A DNA stretch of 64,000 nt from Sphingosinicella flava (GCF_016025255.1 NZ_CP065592.1:291122-355121); one strand, 5' to 3'; positions 25,369-33,214 are shown, numbered from the stretch's first letter. The notes: generated by a model not told the origin, from the sequence alone. Numbers and translations: made by a program.

Positions 25369-25769
25369 TGGCCGAGCCTCAAGGTATCGAGGGTAAGGGT
25401 CTTTGCGGTCTGCAAAACCTGCACATTGTTCTGATATTGGCGGGCGGCTTCGATCATTTCGACCAGCTCGGCGGCGCTGTCGACGCCGGCTTCCCACACA
25501 TCGCCATTCTCGTCCGCCAAAGGATGGCCGGGGTCGTGGCGCTTGGTAGGCTCGGTGCCCGCCTGCACGACATCCTGCACGGAAACCGTCGCCATGCCGG
25601 GCGCGTCGCCGACACTTTGAAAAACCGGCTTCAACGCGCGGAAGGCGCCTTCCTTGGTGCCGGAAACCGATCCGGCATTGGCAAGATTGGACGCGGTCGT
25701 GTTCAACCGCACGAGTTGCGCCGACATGGCGCGCCCGGCGATATCGAAGACATTCATGGGACCGGCCAT
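25365..25769 (-). CDS. flgC: Flagellar proximal rod protein FlgC
   Basis: 134 residues, the usual size. N-terminus MNVFDIAGRAMSAQLVRLNTTASNLANAGSVSGT is the rod signature; the C-terminus is VWEAGVDSAAELVEMIEAARQYQNNVQVLQTAKTLTLDTLRLGQ. ATG at 25769 (MAGPMNV) or 25757 (MNVFD) are both possible. Located 3 bp after flgB. Confidence 0.93.
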   Translation of the reverse strand: MAGPMNVFDIAGRAMSAQLVRLNTTASNLANAGSVSGTKEGAFRALKPVFQSVGDAPGMATVSVQDVVQAGTEPTKRHDPGHPLADENGDVWEAGVDSAAELVEMIEAARQYQNNVQVLQTAKTLTLDTLRLGQ

Positions 25770-25772
25770 GAC

Positions 25773-26126
25773 TTATTCTCCCCGCAACGCGCGCTTGACG
25801 GTGGAGATGCGGCCTTCGAGGAAGGCGAGCGTCGTCCGGTACTGGACCGCATTTTCCGCGAAGAGGGTCTGCTCCGTCGACAATTCGACGGTGTTCCCGT
25901 CGAGCGACTGCGTGACAGGCACGCGATAGGAAATGGCGCCATCCGCTGCGCCGTCGAGGCCCTGGCCTTGCGCGGCAAGGCCCATCGCCTTGTCGAAATC
26001 GATGTCCCGCGCCTTGTAGCCCGGCGTTGCCGCATTCGCGATATTGGATGCCAGCATCGACAACCGCTGCGAACGGAGCGCCAAGGCCGTGCCGTGTATT
26101 CCGAAAAGCGGGTTTGAGCCTGCCAT
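25773..26126 (-). CDS. flgB: Flagellar proximal rod protein FlgB
   Basis: 117 residues. Contains LRSQRLSMLASNIANAATPGYKARDIDFDKAM, the FlgB form of the rod signature, and ends VQYRTTLAFLEGRISTVKRALRGE. First gene of the eleven-gene flgBCDEFGHIJKL operon. A near-perfect sigma-54 promoter begins 70 bp upstream, with two tandem palindromes further upstream as probable activator sites. The leader of this operon also contains the divergent sigma-28 promoter of the second stator pair. Confidence 0.94.
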   Translation of the reverse strand: MAGSNPLFGIHGTALALRSQRLSMLASNIANAATPGYKARDIDFDKAMGLAAQGQGLDGAADGAISYRVPVTQSLDGNTVELSTEQTLFAENAVQYRTTLAFLEGRISTVKRALRGE

Positions 26127-26139
26127 TTCAAAAACCTTC

Positions 26140-26166
26140 TAAAGTCATTGTCCCGCCCGCCGTTAT
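26140..26166 (+). promoter_or_regulatory. Sigma-28 promoter of the second MotA/MotB-like pair
   Basis: TAAAGTCA, an 11-bp spacer, then GCCGTTAT on the plus strand: 6/8 in each element of the FliA consensus. It points to the gene at 26333, giving a leader of about 160 nt that includes the two tandem palindromes. It lies inside the predicted 5' untranslated region of the divergent flgB operon. Confidence 0.78.
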
Positions 26167-26195
26167 CGGAATGGAAGGACTGCCGGTCCGCTTGA

Positions 26196-26211
26196 TGCAA
26201 CAGCCGTGCCA
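26196..26211 (-). promoter_or_regulatory. Sigma-54 promoter of the flgB-L operon
   Basis: Minus strand TGGCAC-GGCTG-TTGCA, an exact match to the -24/-12 consensus TGGCAC-N5-TTGCW. Expected start point is about 12 bp downstream of the TTGCA, near 26184, some 58 bp before the flgB ATG. It needs an enhancer-binding activator; two are encoded in the window. Confidence 0.9.
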
Positions 26212-26264
26212 AATTGCGAGGCCGGGTGAAATCAGGCGCCGCTGGAGCCAGGGCTGCATGGAAG

Positions 26265-26301
26265 CGGCAATTTCTTGCCGGGGTGCGGCAATTTTTTGCC
26301 G
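26265..26301. promoter_or_regulatory. Two tandem 16-bp palindromes upstream of flgB (probable activator sites)
   Basis: CGGCAATTTCTTGCCG at 26265-26280 and CGGCAATTTTTTGCCG at 26286-26301 are near-identical inverted repeats with a 21-bp period, i.e. two helical turns, so dimers would bind on one DNA face. They begin 54 bp upstream of the flgB sigma-54 -24 element, the usual place for enhancer-binding sites. The protein is likely one of the two AAA+ activators encoded here; that is inference. Confidence 0.65.
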
Positions 26302-26332
26302 GGGTGCATGCCAAAAGCGGAGAGGGGGAAGG

Positions 26333-27010
26333 ATGTTCGAGATTGTGGCACGCCTGATAGACCCAATATCCCTCCTTCTGGTGGGAGGCGGCACCATTGC
26401 GGTAACGGCGCTTCGATCGACGGCTGAAGGATTCAAATCGGCATTCCGGGCGCTGAAGCCTCTGGTGAAGGCCCGCCCGGCCGCCGACGCGATTATGGCA
26501 GAGCGCGCGGTGCGCCAGATCCAGCGGATCAGCGACATCAAAGGCATCGCGCTTGCCGACCGCGTGGACACCTCCAGCCTTTTCGTGCGCCGCGCCGCGG
26601 TGAAGCTGGCGGATTGCCATCGGGCGGACGAATTCGCAGCTTGGGCCCGTGCGGACATCGAAGAGCGTGGGCTGCGCCATGATGCGGCCATCAATGTCTG
26701 GAAATCGGCGGCGGACGCGGCGCCTTCCATGGGAATGATCGGCACGGTTCTCGGCCTCATCGGGATGTTCGCGGCGATGGACGATCCCGCGACGCTCGGC
26801 CCCGCCATGGCGATCGCCCTCCTGACCACGCTTTACGGTCTGATATTGTCGAGCGTTGTTGCCGTGCCGGTTGCCGGCAGATTGGAGCAATTGTCGCTCG
26901 CCGAACGGCGCTGGCAGGAAGCGGTGTTCGCCCGCCTTGAAGCTTTGGCGCGCGCGGAAGAAACCCCTCCGCTCGCAGCCTGGCCCAAGCGCTCCGGCGC
27001 AAGGGGATGA
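26333..27010 (+). CDS. Second MotA-like stator or ExbB/TolQ-type channel protein, reduced
   Basis: 225 residues from ATG 26333, preceded by GAGAGGGGGAAGG; the longer upstream frame has no such site. One N-terminal membrane helix (PISLLLVGGGTIAVTA), a cytoplasmic domain of ~120 residues, then two helices (SMGMIGTVLGLIGMFAAMDD and a following 22-residue span). The PSMGMIGTVLGLIGM segment is the MotA/TolQ/ExbB channel signature. It has three apparent membrane spans rather than the four of canonical MotA, and the window already has a full motA. It overlaps the MotB-like gene by 4 bp. Confidence 0.85.
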   Translation: MFEIVARLIDPISLLLVGGGTIAVTALRSTAEGFKSAFRALKPLVKARPAADAIMAERAVRQIQRISDIKGIALADRVDTSSLFVRRAAVKLADCHRADEFAAWARADIEERGLRHDAAINVWKSAADAAPSMGMIGTVLGLIGMFAAMDDPATLGPAMAIALLTTLYGLILSSVVAVPVAGRLEQLSLAERRWQEAVFARLEALARAEETPPLAAWPKRSGARG

Positions 27011-27483
27011 GTCAGGTCAGCATTCCCAGATGGGCGATGAGTCTCGCCGATCTCTGCCTTCTTCTCCTGGGTTTCTTCGTCATCCTCTATACCGGCAAGG
27101 CCGATATCCATGAGGTCGCGCGGGCGACGCGCGGAGCGTTCGGATCGGAGGAGACGGATGATGTTCTGGTCGTCGAGGCGCCCGCGGATCTCTTCTTCGA
27201 AGAGGGGGAGGCTCGTCTGACGCGGGACGGACGATCGCGCTTCGCGGCCATCGGCCGGCGCGCGGCCATTCTGGGGCGCAGAGTACAGATCGAAAGCGTC
27301 GGCAAATCCGCCGATGCGGTCCGCTTCGACGGCTGGGAGCTGTCCGCCGCGCGCGCCGCCGCCGTGGCACGGGTAGTGAAGGAGGGCGGGGTTCCGGCCG
27401 AACATATTGAAATCTCCATGCCGCCCGAAAGGCGCTCGCCGCCGCCGCCGCCGGGTCAGCAGATCACCGTCATCGCGCGTTAG
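27007..27483 (+). CDS. Second MotB-like protein with compact OmpA-like domain
   Basis: 158 residues, about half the usual MotB length. One membrane helix near the N-terminus, AMSLADLCLLLLGFFVILYTG, retains the Asp expected to bind the proton. The periplasmic part is a short OmpA-like region (LFFEEGEARLTRDGRSRFAAIGRR, then WELSAARAAAVARVV) in which the usual GHTD is replaced by GKSAD. The linker and plug of MotB are largely missing. It ends with a proline run. Partner of the MotA-like gene just upstream (4-bp overlap), both under a sigma-28 promoter. Confidence 0.82.
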   Translation: MSQVSIPRWAMSLADLCLLLLGFFVILYTGKADIHEVARATRGAFGSEETDDVLVVEAPADLFFEEGEARLTRDGRSRFAAIGRRAAILGRRVQIESVGKSADAVRFDGWELSAARAAAVARVVKEGGVPAEHIEISMPPERRSPPPPPGQQITVIAR

Positions 27484-27491
27484 AGAGCAGC

Positions 27492-27507
27492 TGGCATATA
27501 TATTGCT
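27492..27507 (+). promoter_or_regulatory. Sigma-54 promoter of flgA
   Basis: TGGCAT-ATATA-TTGCT matches the -24/-12 consensus at all positions except C to T in the sixth. It lies 36 bp before the flgA ATG, immediately past the MotB-like stop. Confidence 0.85.
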
Positions 27508-27542
27508 TTACGAGTCCCGAACTTTTTCGAGAGGGGGCGCAG

Positions 27543-28043
27543 ATGACGCTTTTCCGACGCACGATCCTGCTTGCCGCATGTCTGGCCGCTCCCGCCTGGG
27601 GGCAAGGTTTCGAGGATTTGGACGCGCTCGATGCGCGCGTGATCGCCGCTTTGGGGGCGGGCATTGGCGAGGCGGGCGGCCCGGCCCGCCCTCTCGACCG
27701 CAGGCTGAAACTCGCCGCCTGTCCGGCGCCGGTCACCGTCGACGCCCCCGCGCTCGGCGCGGCGACCCTGCGCTGCGAGCCGCTCGGCTGGCGTATCCGC
27801 GTTCCGGTAATCGTGAGCGCTGCTGCGTCGATGGGCACCGTCAAGGCCGATCCCATCGTTCGCAAGGGCGATCAGGTCGAGATCACTGTTCGGGGCGCCG
27901 CCTTCACGGTCAGCACGCTGGGCGTCGCCGAGCAAGACGGCGCCCCCGGCGATCGCATCCGCATTCGTTCGGAGCGCAAGGCAGGTCCGATCATCGGCGA
28001 AGTCACGGCCGACGGACGGGTCGCCCTCGCCGGATTTAAATAA
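27543..28043 (+). CDS. flgA: Flagellar P-ring assembly chaperone FlgA
   Basis: 166 residues. Sec signal peptide MTLFRRTILLAACLAAPAWG. Mature part has RRLKLAACPAPVTV, then the SAF-type C-terminal domain (VKADPIVRKGDQVEITVRGAAFTVSTLGVAEQDGAPGDRIRIR). It is periplasmic and helps FlgI form the P-ring. ATG 27543 follows GAGAGGGGGCGCAG. A sigma-54 promoter is directly upstream; flgM follows 57 bp later. Confidence 0.92.
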   Translation: MTLFRRTILLAACLAAPAWGQGFEDLDALDARVIAALGAGIGEAGGPARPLDRRLKLAACPAPVTVDAPALGAATLRCEPLGWRIRVPVIVSAAASMGTVKADPIVRKGDQVEITVRGAAFTVSTLGVAEQDGAPGDRIRIRSERKAGPIIGEVTADGRVALAGFK

Positions 28044-28063
28044 ATTTCAGCTTTCGCCGTTAT
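28037..28063 (+). promoter_or_regulatory. Possible sigma-28 promoter of flgM
   Basis: TAAATAAA, 11-bp spacer, GCCGTTAT, overlapping the flgA stop codon. The -10 element is identical to that of the other sigma-28 promoters in this window; the -35 is weak (4/8). It would let flgM be raised in the late class in addition to read-through from flgA. Confidence 0.55.
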
Positions 28064-28100
28064 AGAGGCCAGGAAGGCAGCATAGCCTCGAAAGGATAAG

Positions 28101-28379
28101 ATGATGATCGACGGTGTGGGGAATAAAGGCGTCGGCCAGATCGGCCTTCAGCGGGGGCAGGTAAGCCGCAGCCAGTCCGCTTCGAATGACAGGTCGGGCC
28201 AGGGCATTGTTGCGGCACCGGGCAATCTGCTCGCGGATTTGGCTGCCGGACCGCCAGTCAATGCGGAAAAGATCGCGGCGTTGAAGGCTGCCATCGCCGA
28301 AGGGCGCTATCCGGTCGATCCGGACAAGATTGCCGAGCGGATGATCGCGCTCGACCTTCCGCTGCAGGCGGCGCAGTGA
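28101..28379 (+). CDS. flgM: Anti-sigma-28 factor FlgM
   Basis: 92 residues. Starts ATGATG at 28101 after GAAAGGATAAG. The first half is low-complexity and probably disordered (GQVSRSQSASNDRSGQG), as in known FlgM; the C-terminal half has the sigma-binding signature VNAEKIAALKAAIAEGRYPVDPDKIAERMIAL. It holds FliA inactive until the hook is complete and is then exported. It is followed by the FlgN-like chaperone gene with a 4-bp overlap. Confidence 0.92.
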   Translation: MMIDGVGNKGVGQIGLQRGQVSRSQSASNDRSGQGIVAAPGNLLADLAAGPPVNAEKIAALKAAIAEGRYPVDPDKIAERMIALDLPLQAAQ

Positions 28380-28684
28380 GCGCTTGCCCCCTCGTGAAGT
28401 TGGAGGAGTGCCAGGAGGCGCTTGTCCACGCTCTCGACGGCGATGACATCGACGCTCTGGAACAAAGCATCGAAGCCTTGCGCCATACGGTCGAAGCGGC
28501 GCGTGGCGTGGGCGGCTGGCATGACGAGCCAGATTTGCGCGATCGGGCCGTTCGCATTCAGTCGCTGGCCCAAGCCGCGATGATGCGCGTCAATTTTCTG
28601 ACGGATCTGACCCGCCAGCGCCTGGAAACGCTCTCGGCGTTGCGCGGCCGGCCGGCCGTTCATCATTATAGCGGGAAACGATAG
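28376..28684 (+). CDS. flgN: FlgN-like flagellar export chaperone
   Basis: 102 residues starting at GTG 28376 within the flgM stop region. Entirely helical (VKLEECQEALVHALDGDDIDALEQSIEALRHTVEAA, then a second long helix to RLETLSALRG). In other bacteria the gene next to flgM encodes FlgN, the chaperone of FlgK and FlgL. Assignment rests on position, size and helix pattern because FlgN sequences are poorly conserved. Confidence 0.7.
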   Translation: MSACPLVKLEECQEALVHALDGDDIDALEQSIEALRHTVEAARGVGGWHDEPDLRDRAVRIQSLAQAAMMRVNFLTDLTRQRLETLSALRGRPAVHHYSGKR

Positions 28685-28708
28685 GGCGTAATCGCGCTAT
28701 GCCCCGTT

Positions 28709-28724
28709 TGGCATAGTCTTTGCT
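28709..28724 (+). promoter_or_regulatory. Sigma-54 promoter of the transglycosylase-flhA-flhG-fliA operon
   Basis: TGGCAT-AGTCT-TTGCT, one mismatch from the -24/-12 consensus, 31 bp before the ATG of the downstream gene and 25 bp after the flgN-like stop. It makes the flagellar sigma-28 gene fliA part of the sigma-54 class. Confidence 0.87.
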
Positions 28725-28754
28725 TAAAGTCCTCTGGCATCATCAGAGGACGTC

Positions 28755-29579
28755 ATGTTTCCGACGACGAATTTCAGGACCAGTGCAGAACGCCCATCCG
28801 GCGATCGGGTCGGCCAAGCGATCGCAGCGGCATCCGCGCGCACCGGCGTGGATTTCCGATATCTGATGAGCCAGGCCCGGATTGAAAGCGGCTTCAACCC
28901 AACCGCCAAAGCACGCACGTCGAGTGCCACCGGCCTTTATCAGTTCATCGACCAGACCTGGCTCGGCACGGTCAAGGATCATGGCGCCCAGCATGGCCTT
29001 GGTTGGGCGGCGGAAGCCATCGGTCAGCATTCCAACGGTCATTATTATGTCGCCGATAGCGCCGCTCGCGCGGCGATCCTCGACCTGCGCAATCAGCCCG
29101 AAGCGGCGTCGGCTATGGCCGCCGAATATGCCGCCGGCAATCGCGCGCATCTCGAATCCCGTCTCGGCCGTCCGGTCGAGAGCGTCGACCTCTATCTCGC
29201 GCACTTCCTGGGGCCGGCGGGCGCGGAGCAATTCCTGACCGCGTTCGATGCCGATCCATCCACGGCTGCTGCCGCGATCCTGCCCCAGGCCGCGAAGGCC
29301 AATCGCTCCATTTTCTATCGTGAAGATGGCAGCGCCCGCAGCGTTGCCGAAATCCGCGCTGATTTCGCCGCCAAGCTCGGCGACGGGACGGAAAGGCCGA
29401 TGCCCGCTCAAGCGTTCGCGCAACGCACAGCGTTCCCGCCGTCCGATGCCGCGCCCCGCCGTTTCGGTGCGGCCCGCGAAGGCCAAGTCGACACCGGTAT
29501 CCGGCCGATCGCCCGCCCTTCCGCCGAATTCGCCCGCATCTCCTATGAAATGCTCTCGAACATCGGACGTCAGGCATGA
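28755..29579 (+). CDS. Flagellum-associated lytic transglycosylase (SLT domain)
   Basis: 274 residues, ATG 28755 after AGAGGACGTC. The N-terminal ~170 residues form a lysozyme-like SLT domain: FRYLMSQARIESGFNP with catalytic Glu44, SSATGLYQFIDQTWLGTV, and AEYAAGNRAHLESRLGRPVESVDLYLAHFLG. The C-terminal ~90 residues are a disordered Ala/Pro-rich tail. No Sec signal peptide is visible, so it may be exported by the flagellar apparatus, like FlgJ. It overlaps flhA by 4 bp. It probably opens the wall for the rod and pairs with the short FlgJ. Confidence 0.88.
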   Translation: MFPTTNFRTSAERPSGDRVGQAIAAASARTGVDFRYLMSQARIESGFNPTAKARTSSATGLYQFIDQTWLGTVKDHGAQHGLGWAAEAIGQHSNGHYYVADSAARAAILDLRNQPEAASAMAAEYAAGNRAHLESRLGRPVESVDLYLAHFLGPAGAEQFLTAFDADPSTAAAAILPQAAKANRSIFYREDGSARSVAEIRADFAAKLGDGTERPMPAQAFAQRTAFPPSDAAPRRFGAAREGQVDTGIRPIARPSAEFARISYEMLSNIGRQA

Positions 29580-31678
29580 GCGCGGCGGGCGTGAAGAAAG
29601 CCGTGTGGCTGAGCGCGGGCCGCGGCGCGGTGCTGCCGGCCGCGACGTTGATGCTGGTCATGCTGATGGTCGTGCCGATCCCGGCTTTCCTGCTCGACAT
29701 CGGCTTCGTCACGAACATCATGATCTCGCTCGCGGTTTTGATGGTGGCGCTGAACGTCGCCAAGCCGCTCGATTTTTCGTCTTTTCCAACCGTTCTTCTG
29801 TTCGCCACCCTGCTGCGCCTCGCGCTTAACGTGGCGTCTACCCGCGTCGTCCTCGTCCACGGCCATGAAGGCGGTGCGGCGGCGGGCCATGTCATCGAAG
29901 CCTTCGGTAGCTTCCTGATCGGCGGCGATTATGCCGTCGGCATCTTCGTCTTCGCGATCCTGATGATCATCAACATGGTCGTCATCACCAAGGGCGCAGG
30001 GCGCGTGTCCGAAGTATCCGCCCGCTTCACGCTCGACGCCCTGCCGGGCAAGCAGATGGCGATCGACGCCGATTTGAACGCCGGGCTGATGACGCCGGAA
30101 GAAGCCAAGGCACGCCGCCAGGAAGTGGCGACCGAGGCCGATTTCTACGGTTCGATGGACGGTGCGTCGAAATTCGTGAAGGGCGACGCAGTCGCGGGCG
30201 TCCTGATCCTCGTCATCAACATCGTCGGCGGCCTCATTCTCGGCACGGTCAGCCATGGCTTGTCGCTGGGCGAGGCGGCGGAAAATTATATCCTGCTCGC
30301 GATCGGCGACGCGCTCGTCGCGCAGGTGCCCGCGCTATTGCTTTCCGTCGCCGCCGCTTCGGTCGTGACGCGCGTGTCTTCGCCGCTCGACCTGTCCGGT
30401 CAGATTACCAGCCAGTTCGCTTCGACCCGAGCATGGACGCCGGTCGCCGCCATCCTCCTCTTCCTTGGCGTACTTCCCGGCATGCCGCATTTCATCATCC
30501 TGTCCGCCGCGGCGGTGTCCGGCTATATTGCCTGGCGCCTTCACAATGCGCCCAAGCCCGCAGAAAAGGCGGAGGTGGAGGCTGCGACGGCCCCGTCGCC
30601 GAGCGCCATCGGCTGGGACGAAGTCAGCGACGGCGCGGCTCTCGGTCTCGAACTCGGCTACGGCCTCATCGGATTGGTGGACGAGCGCAAGGGCGCGCCG
30701 CTGATGGCGCGCATCACCGGCATCCGCCGCCAGCTTTCGCGCGAACTCGGCTTCGTCGTGCCGCTGGTGCGGGTTCGCGACGAGCTTTCCCTTGGGCCCA
30801 ACACTTATCGCATCACCGTCGCGGGCGTCATTTGCGGCGAAGACGAAATCTGGCCGGAAGACCTGCTGGCGCTCGATTCCGGCGATCTCCTCCATGATGT
30901 GGACGGCCGCAAGGTCAAGGATCCGACCTTCGGCCTCGACGCCGTGTGGATCGCGCCCGCCAGACGCGCCGATGCCGTCGTTGCCGGTTATACGGTTGTC
31001 GATCCGGCAACGGTGGTTGCGACCCATCTCAACCATGTCGTCCAAATGCAGGCGGCCGAACTCTTCGGCATGGATGAAGCACAGAACCTGCTCGATGCTT
31101 TGAAGGAGGTCGCGCCGCAGCTCGTCACCGGCCTCACTCCTCAGCCTCTGCCGCTCGCTTCCATCGCGACCTTGTGCCGTGCCTTGCTATCCGAAGGCGT
31201 GCCGCTGAAGGATTTCCGCCGCATCTCCGAAGCGATGGCGGATGCGGCGCGCGAGGAAGCCGATCCGGTTCAGCTCGTCGAAAAGGTCCGCCAGCGGATC
31301 GGCGCATTGATCGTGCAGACGATCGTGCCGATCAAGATGCCGCTGCCCGTCATTACCCTGGATGCCGAGCTTGAAACCCTGCTCGCCCAGGCGGTGCGCA
31401 CCGGCCAGAACGCCCATCATCCGATCGAGCCAGGTCTTGCGCAGAAACTGGTCCAGGCGGTGGGCGAGGTGGCCGGGCCCTTGCTCGGCGAGGCGCGGCG
31501 CTTCGTCGTCGTCACATCGCCAGTCGCGCGCCGGGCGCTTTCACGTTTGCTGGCCCCGCATATTCCCGATGTGCGCGTCCTCTCCTTCCTCGAGATTCCG
31601 GACGGCAAATCCGTTGAAGTCGTCGCCGTCGTTGGCGGCGCAAAGGAGCCAATGATGCTGCCGGAAGCCGTTCAATGA
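29576..31678 (+). CDS. flhA: Flagellar type III export gate protein FlhA
   Basis: 700 residues. About eight membrane segments in the first ~330 residues (PAATLMLVMLMVVPIPAFLLDIGFVTNIMISL onward), with the conserved FHIPEP-equivalent region RFTLDALPGKQMAIDADLNAGLMTPEEAKARR. The cytoplasmic C-terminal domain carries YTVVDPATVVATHLNHVVQMQAAELFGMDEAQNLLD and ends VVAVVGGAKEPMMLPEAVQ. It docks export substrates and chaperones. It overlaps its neighbours by 4 bp at each end. No flhF follows; flhG comes next directly. Confidence 0.96.
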   Translation: MSAAGVKKAVWLSAGRGAVLPAATLMLVMLMVVPIPAFLLDIGFVTNIMISLAVLMVALNVAKPLDFSSFPTVLLFATLLRLALNVASTRVVLVHGHEGGAAAGHVIEAFGSFLIGGDYAVGIFVFAILMIINMVVITKGAGRVSEVSARFTLDALPGKQMAIDADLNAGLMTPEEAKARRQEVATEADFYGSMDGASKFVKGDAVAGVLILVINIVGGLILGTVSHGLSLGEAAENYILLAIGDALVAQVPALLLSVAAASVVTRVSSPLDLSGQITSQFASTRAWTPVAAILLFLGVLPGMPHFIILSAAAVSGYIAWRLHNAPKPAEKAEVEAATAPSPSAIGWDEVSDGAALGLELGYGLIGLVDERKGAPLMARITGIRRQLSRELGFVVPLVRVRDELSLGPNTYRITVAGVICGEDEIWPEDLLALDSGDLLHDVDGRKVKDPTFGLDAVWIAPARRADAVVAGYTVVDPATVVATHLNHVVQMQAAELFGMDEAQNLLDALKEVAPQLVTGLTPQPLPLASIATLCRALLSEGVPLKDFRRISEAMADAAREEADPVQLVEKVRQRIGALIVQTIVPIKMPLPVITLDAELETLLAQAVRTGQNAHHPIEPGLAQKLVQAVGEVAGPLLGEARRFVVVTSPVARRALSRLLAPHIPDVRVLSFLEIPDGKSVEVVAVVGGAKEPMMLPEAVQ

Positions 31679-32496
31679 TGTGGAACAGCGTCAGAAAAGT
31701 CCGCATCGTCGCGGTCGCCAGCGGCAAGGGAGGGGTCGGCAAGACCAATTGCAGCGTCAATCTGGCGGTCGCCCTCGCGCGGCTTGGCAAGGCCACCATG
31801 CTGGTCGACGCCGATATCGGGCTTGCCAATGCGAACATCCTTCTCGGCCTCAACGCGCCGCTGACGGTCGGCGACGTTCTCGCGCGGCAATGCGGCCTTT
31901 CCGACATCATCATCGAAGGGCCCGCGGGGTTGAAGATCGTGCCCGGCCATAACGGCAGTGGCGTCACCGCCCATCTCGACCGGAGCGACCGGCGGCGGCT
32001 GGCCGACGTGTTCCGTCCTTATGCCTCGACGCTCGACTATCTGGTGCTCGACACCGGCACGGGCATCGCACCCGAAGCGCTGCGCCTCACCGCCATGTCC
32101 GATCTTGTGACGATCGTGCTGTCGGGTGAGCCGACCGCTTTCATGGATGCCTATACGCTGACCAAAGTGCTGGCGCTCGATCACGGCATTACGTCGCTCG
32201 CCGTCGTCACCAACATGGTGGACGACGAGGGCAGGGGGCGCGAGCTGTTCCGCCATTTCCGCGACGTGGTGAGCCGTTTTTTGCCGACCGACCTGCTCTA
32301 TCTGGGCTCCGTGCCCAACGACGATCATGTCCGGAAAGCGGTGCTCAGGAAGCAATGCTGCATCGAAGCCTTTCCCCGCAGCCAGGCGGCGCAGGCCTTC
32401 GGCCTCATCGCTCATGCCTTGGCCGAACTCGATCCCAAGCCGCGCGAAAGCGGCGACCGCTTCTTTGGAATGGAGGCCCTTCATGGCGCTCGTTGA
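31675..32496 (+). CDS. flhG: MinD-like ATPase FlhG (FleN), flagellar number regulator
   Basis: 273 residues. The deviant Walker A motif is KGGVGKTNCSVNLAVAL near residue 18, with LVDADIGLANANILLGL next, and DYLVLDTGTGI. The C-terminal part is MinD-like (TSLAVVTNMVDDEGRGRELFRHF). FlhG limits the number or placement of flagella and in FleQ systems dampens the activator. Its usual partner FlhF is not in this window. It overlaps flhA by 4 bp and fliA by 14 bp. Confidence 0.92.
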   Translation: MMWNSVRKVRIVAVASGKGGVGKTNCSVNLAVALARLGKATMLVDADIGLANANILLGLNAPLTVGDVLARQCGLSDIIIEGPAGLKIVPGHNGSGVTAHLDRSDRRRLADVFRPYASTLDYLVLDTGTGIAPEALRLTAMSDLVTIVLSGEPTAFMDAYTLTKVLALDHGITSLAVVTNMVDDEGRGRELFRHFRDVVSRFLPTDLLYLGSVPNDDHVRKAVLRKQCCIEAFPRSQAAQAFGLIAHALAELDPKPRESGDRFFGMEALHGAR

Positions 32497-33214
32497 TCCG
32501 GAAGAATTGGCGACCACGTATAAACGCGTGCCATCCCGCACCCAGCCCGAAGCGCTGGCGCGCGCCCATATGGGCCTTGTGCGCAAGATCGCCTGGCATG
32601 TCCACGGCCGCGTCTCGACCGCCATCGACGTGGAGGATCTCGTCCAGATCGGCATGGTCGCGCTCGTCGAGGCGGCCAATGCCTATGAGGATCGCGGCCA
32701 TGCCTTCGCGACCTATGCGCAGATGCGTATCCGCGGTGCGATGATCGACCACCTCCGCCGGCACGCCACCATCTGCCGTTCCGCCATGGTGAAGCGCCGG
32801 GAAATGGCGGGCGCCCGGGAACGGCTTGAAAACCGGCTGGGCCGTGCGCCGAGCGATGGGGAAATGGCTGCCGAGCTTAGCATTACCGCCGCCGATTATC
32901 GTTCGATGGTCGACGAGACGATCACCGTTCGCCACGAAAGCCTGGACGACGTTTATTCCGACCAGTCTCTGTGGTTCGCCGACGTCGAAGATCGCGCTGA
33001 TGACGCGCTTGAGCGCGAAGGGCTGAAGCAAGCCATCGCCGACGGCATTCGTGAACTCCCCGAACGTGAGGCGATGGTTCTCCAGCTCTATTTCGTCGAG
33101 GAGCTGAACCTTGAGGAAATCGGACAGACCCTCGGCATCGGTGCCGCCCGCGTCTGTCAGATCAAGAAGTCCGCGCTTGATCGCTTGCGGGGAACGCTCA
33201 GCGACTGGAGTTAA
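32483..33214 (+). CDS. fliA: RNA polymerase sigma-28 factor FliA
   Basis: 243 residues from ATG 32483 after TGGAGGCCC. Region 2 is VEDLVQIGMVALVEAANAYEDRGHAFATYAQMRIRGAMIDHLRR; region 3 LENRLGRAPSDGEMAAELSI; region 4 LPEREAMVLQLYFVEELNLEEIGQTLGIGAARVCQIKKSAL. It recognises the TAAAGTTT-N11-GCCGATAA-type promoters found in front of motA, the second stator pair, flgM, fliC and fliD, and is inhibited by FlgM. Last gene of its operon; a strong terminator follows 46 bp later. Confidence 0.95.
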   Translation: MALVDPEELATTYKRVPSRTQPEALARAHMGLVRKIAWHVHGRVSTAIDVEDLVQIGMVALVEAANAYEDRGHAFATYAQMRIRGAMIDHLRRHATICRSAMVKRREMAGARERLENRLGRAPSDGEMAAELSITAADYRSMVDETITVRHESLDDVYSDQSLWFADVEDRADDALEREGLKQAIADGIRELPEREAMVLQLYFVEELNLEEIGQTLGIGAARVCQIKKSALDRLRGTLSDWS

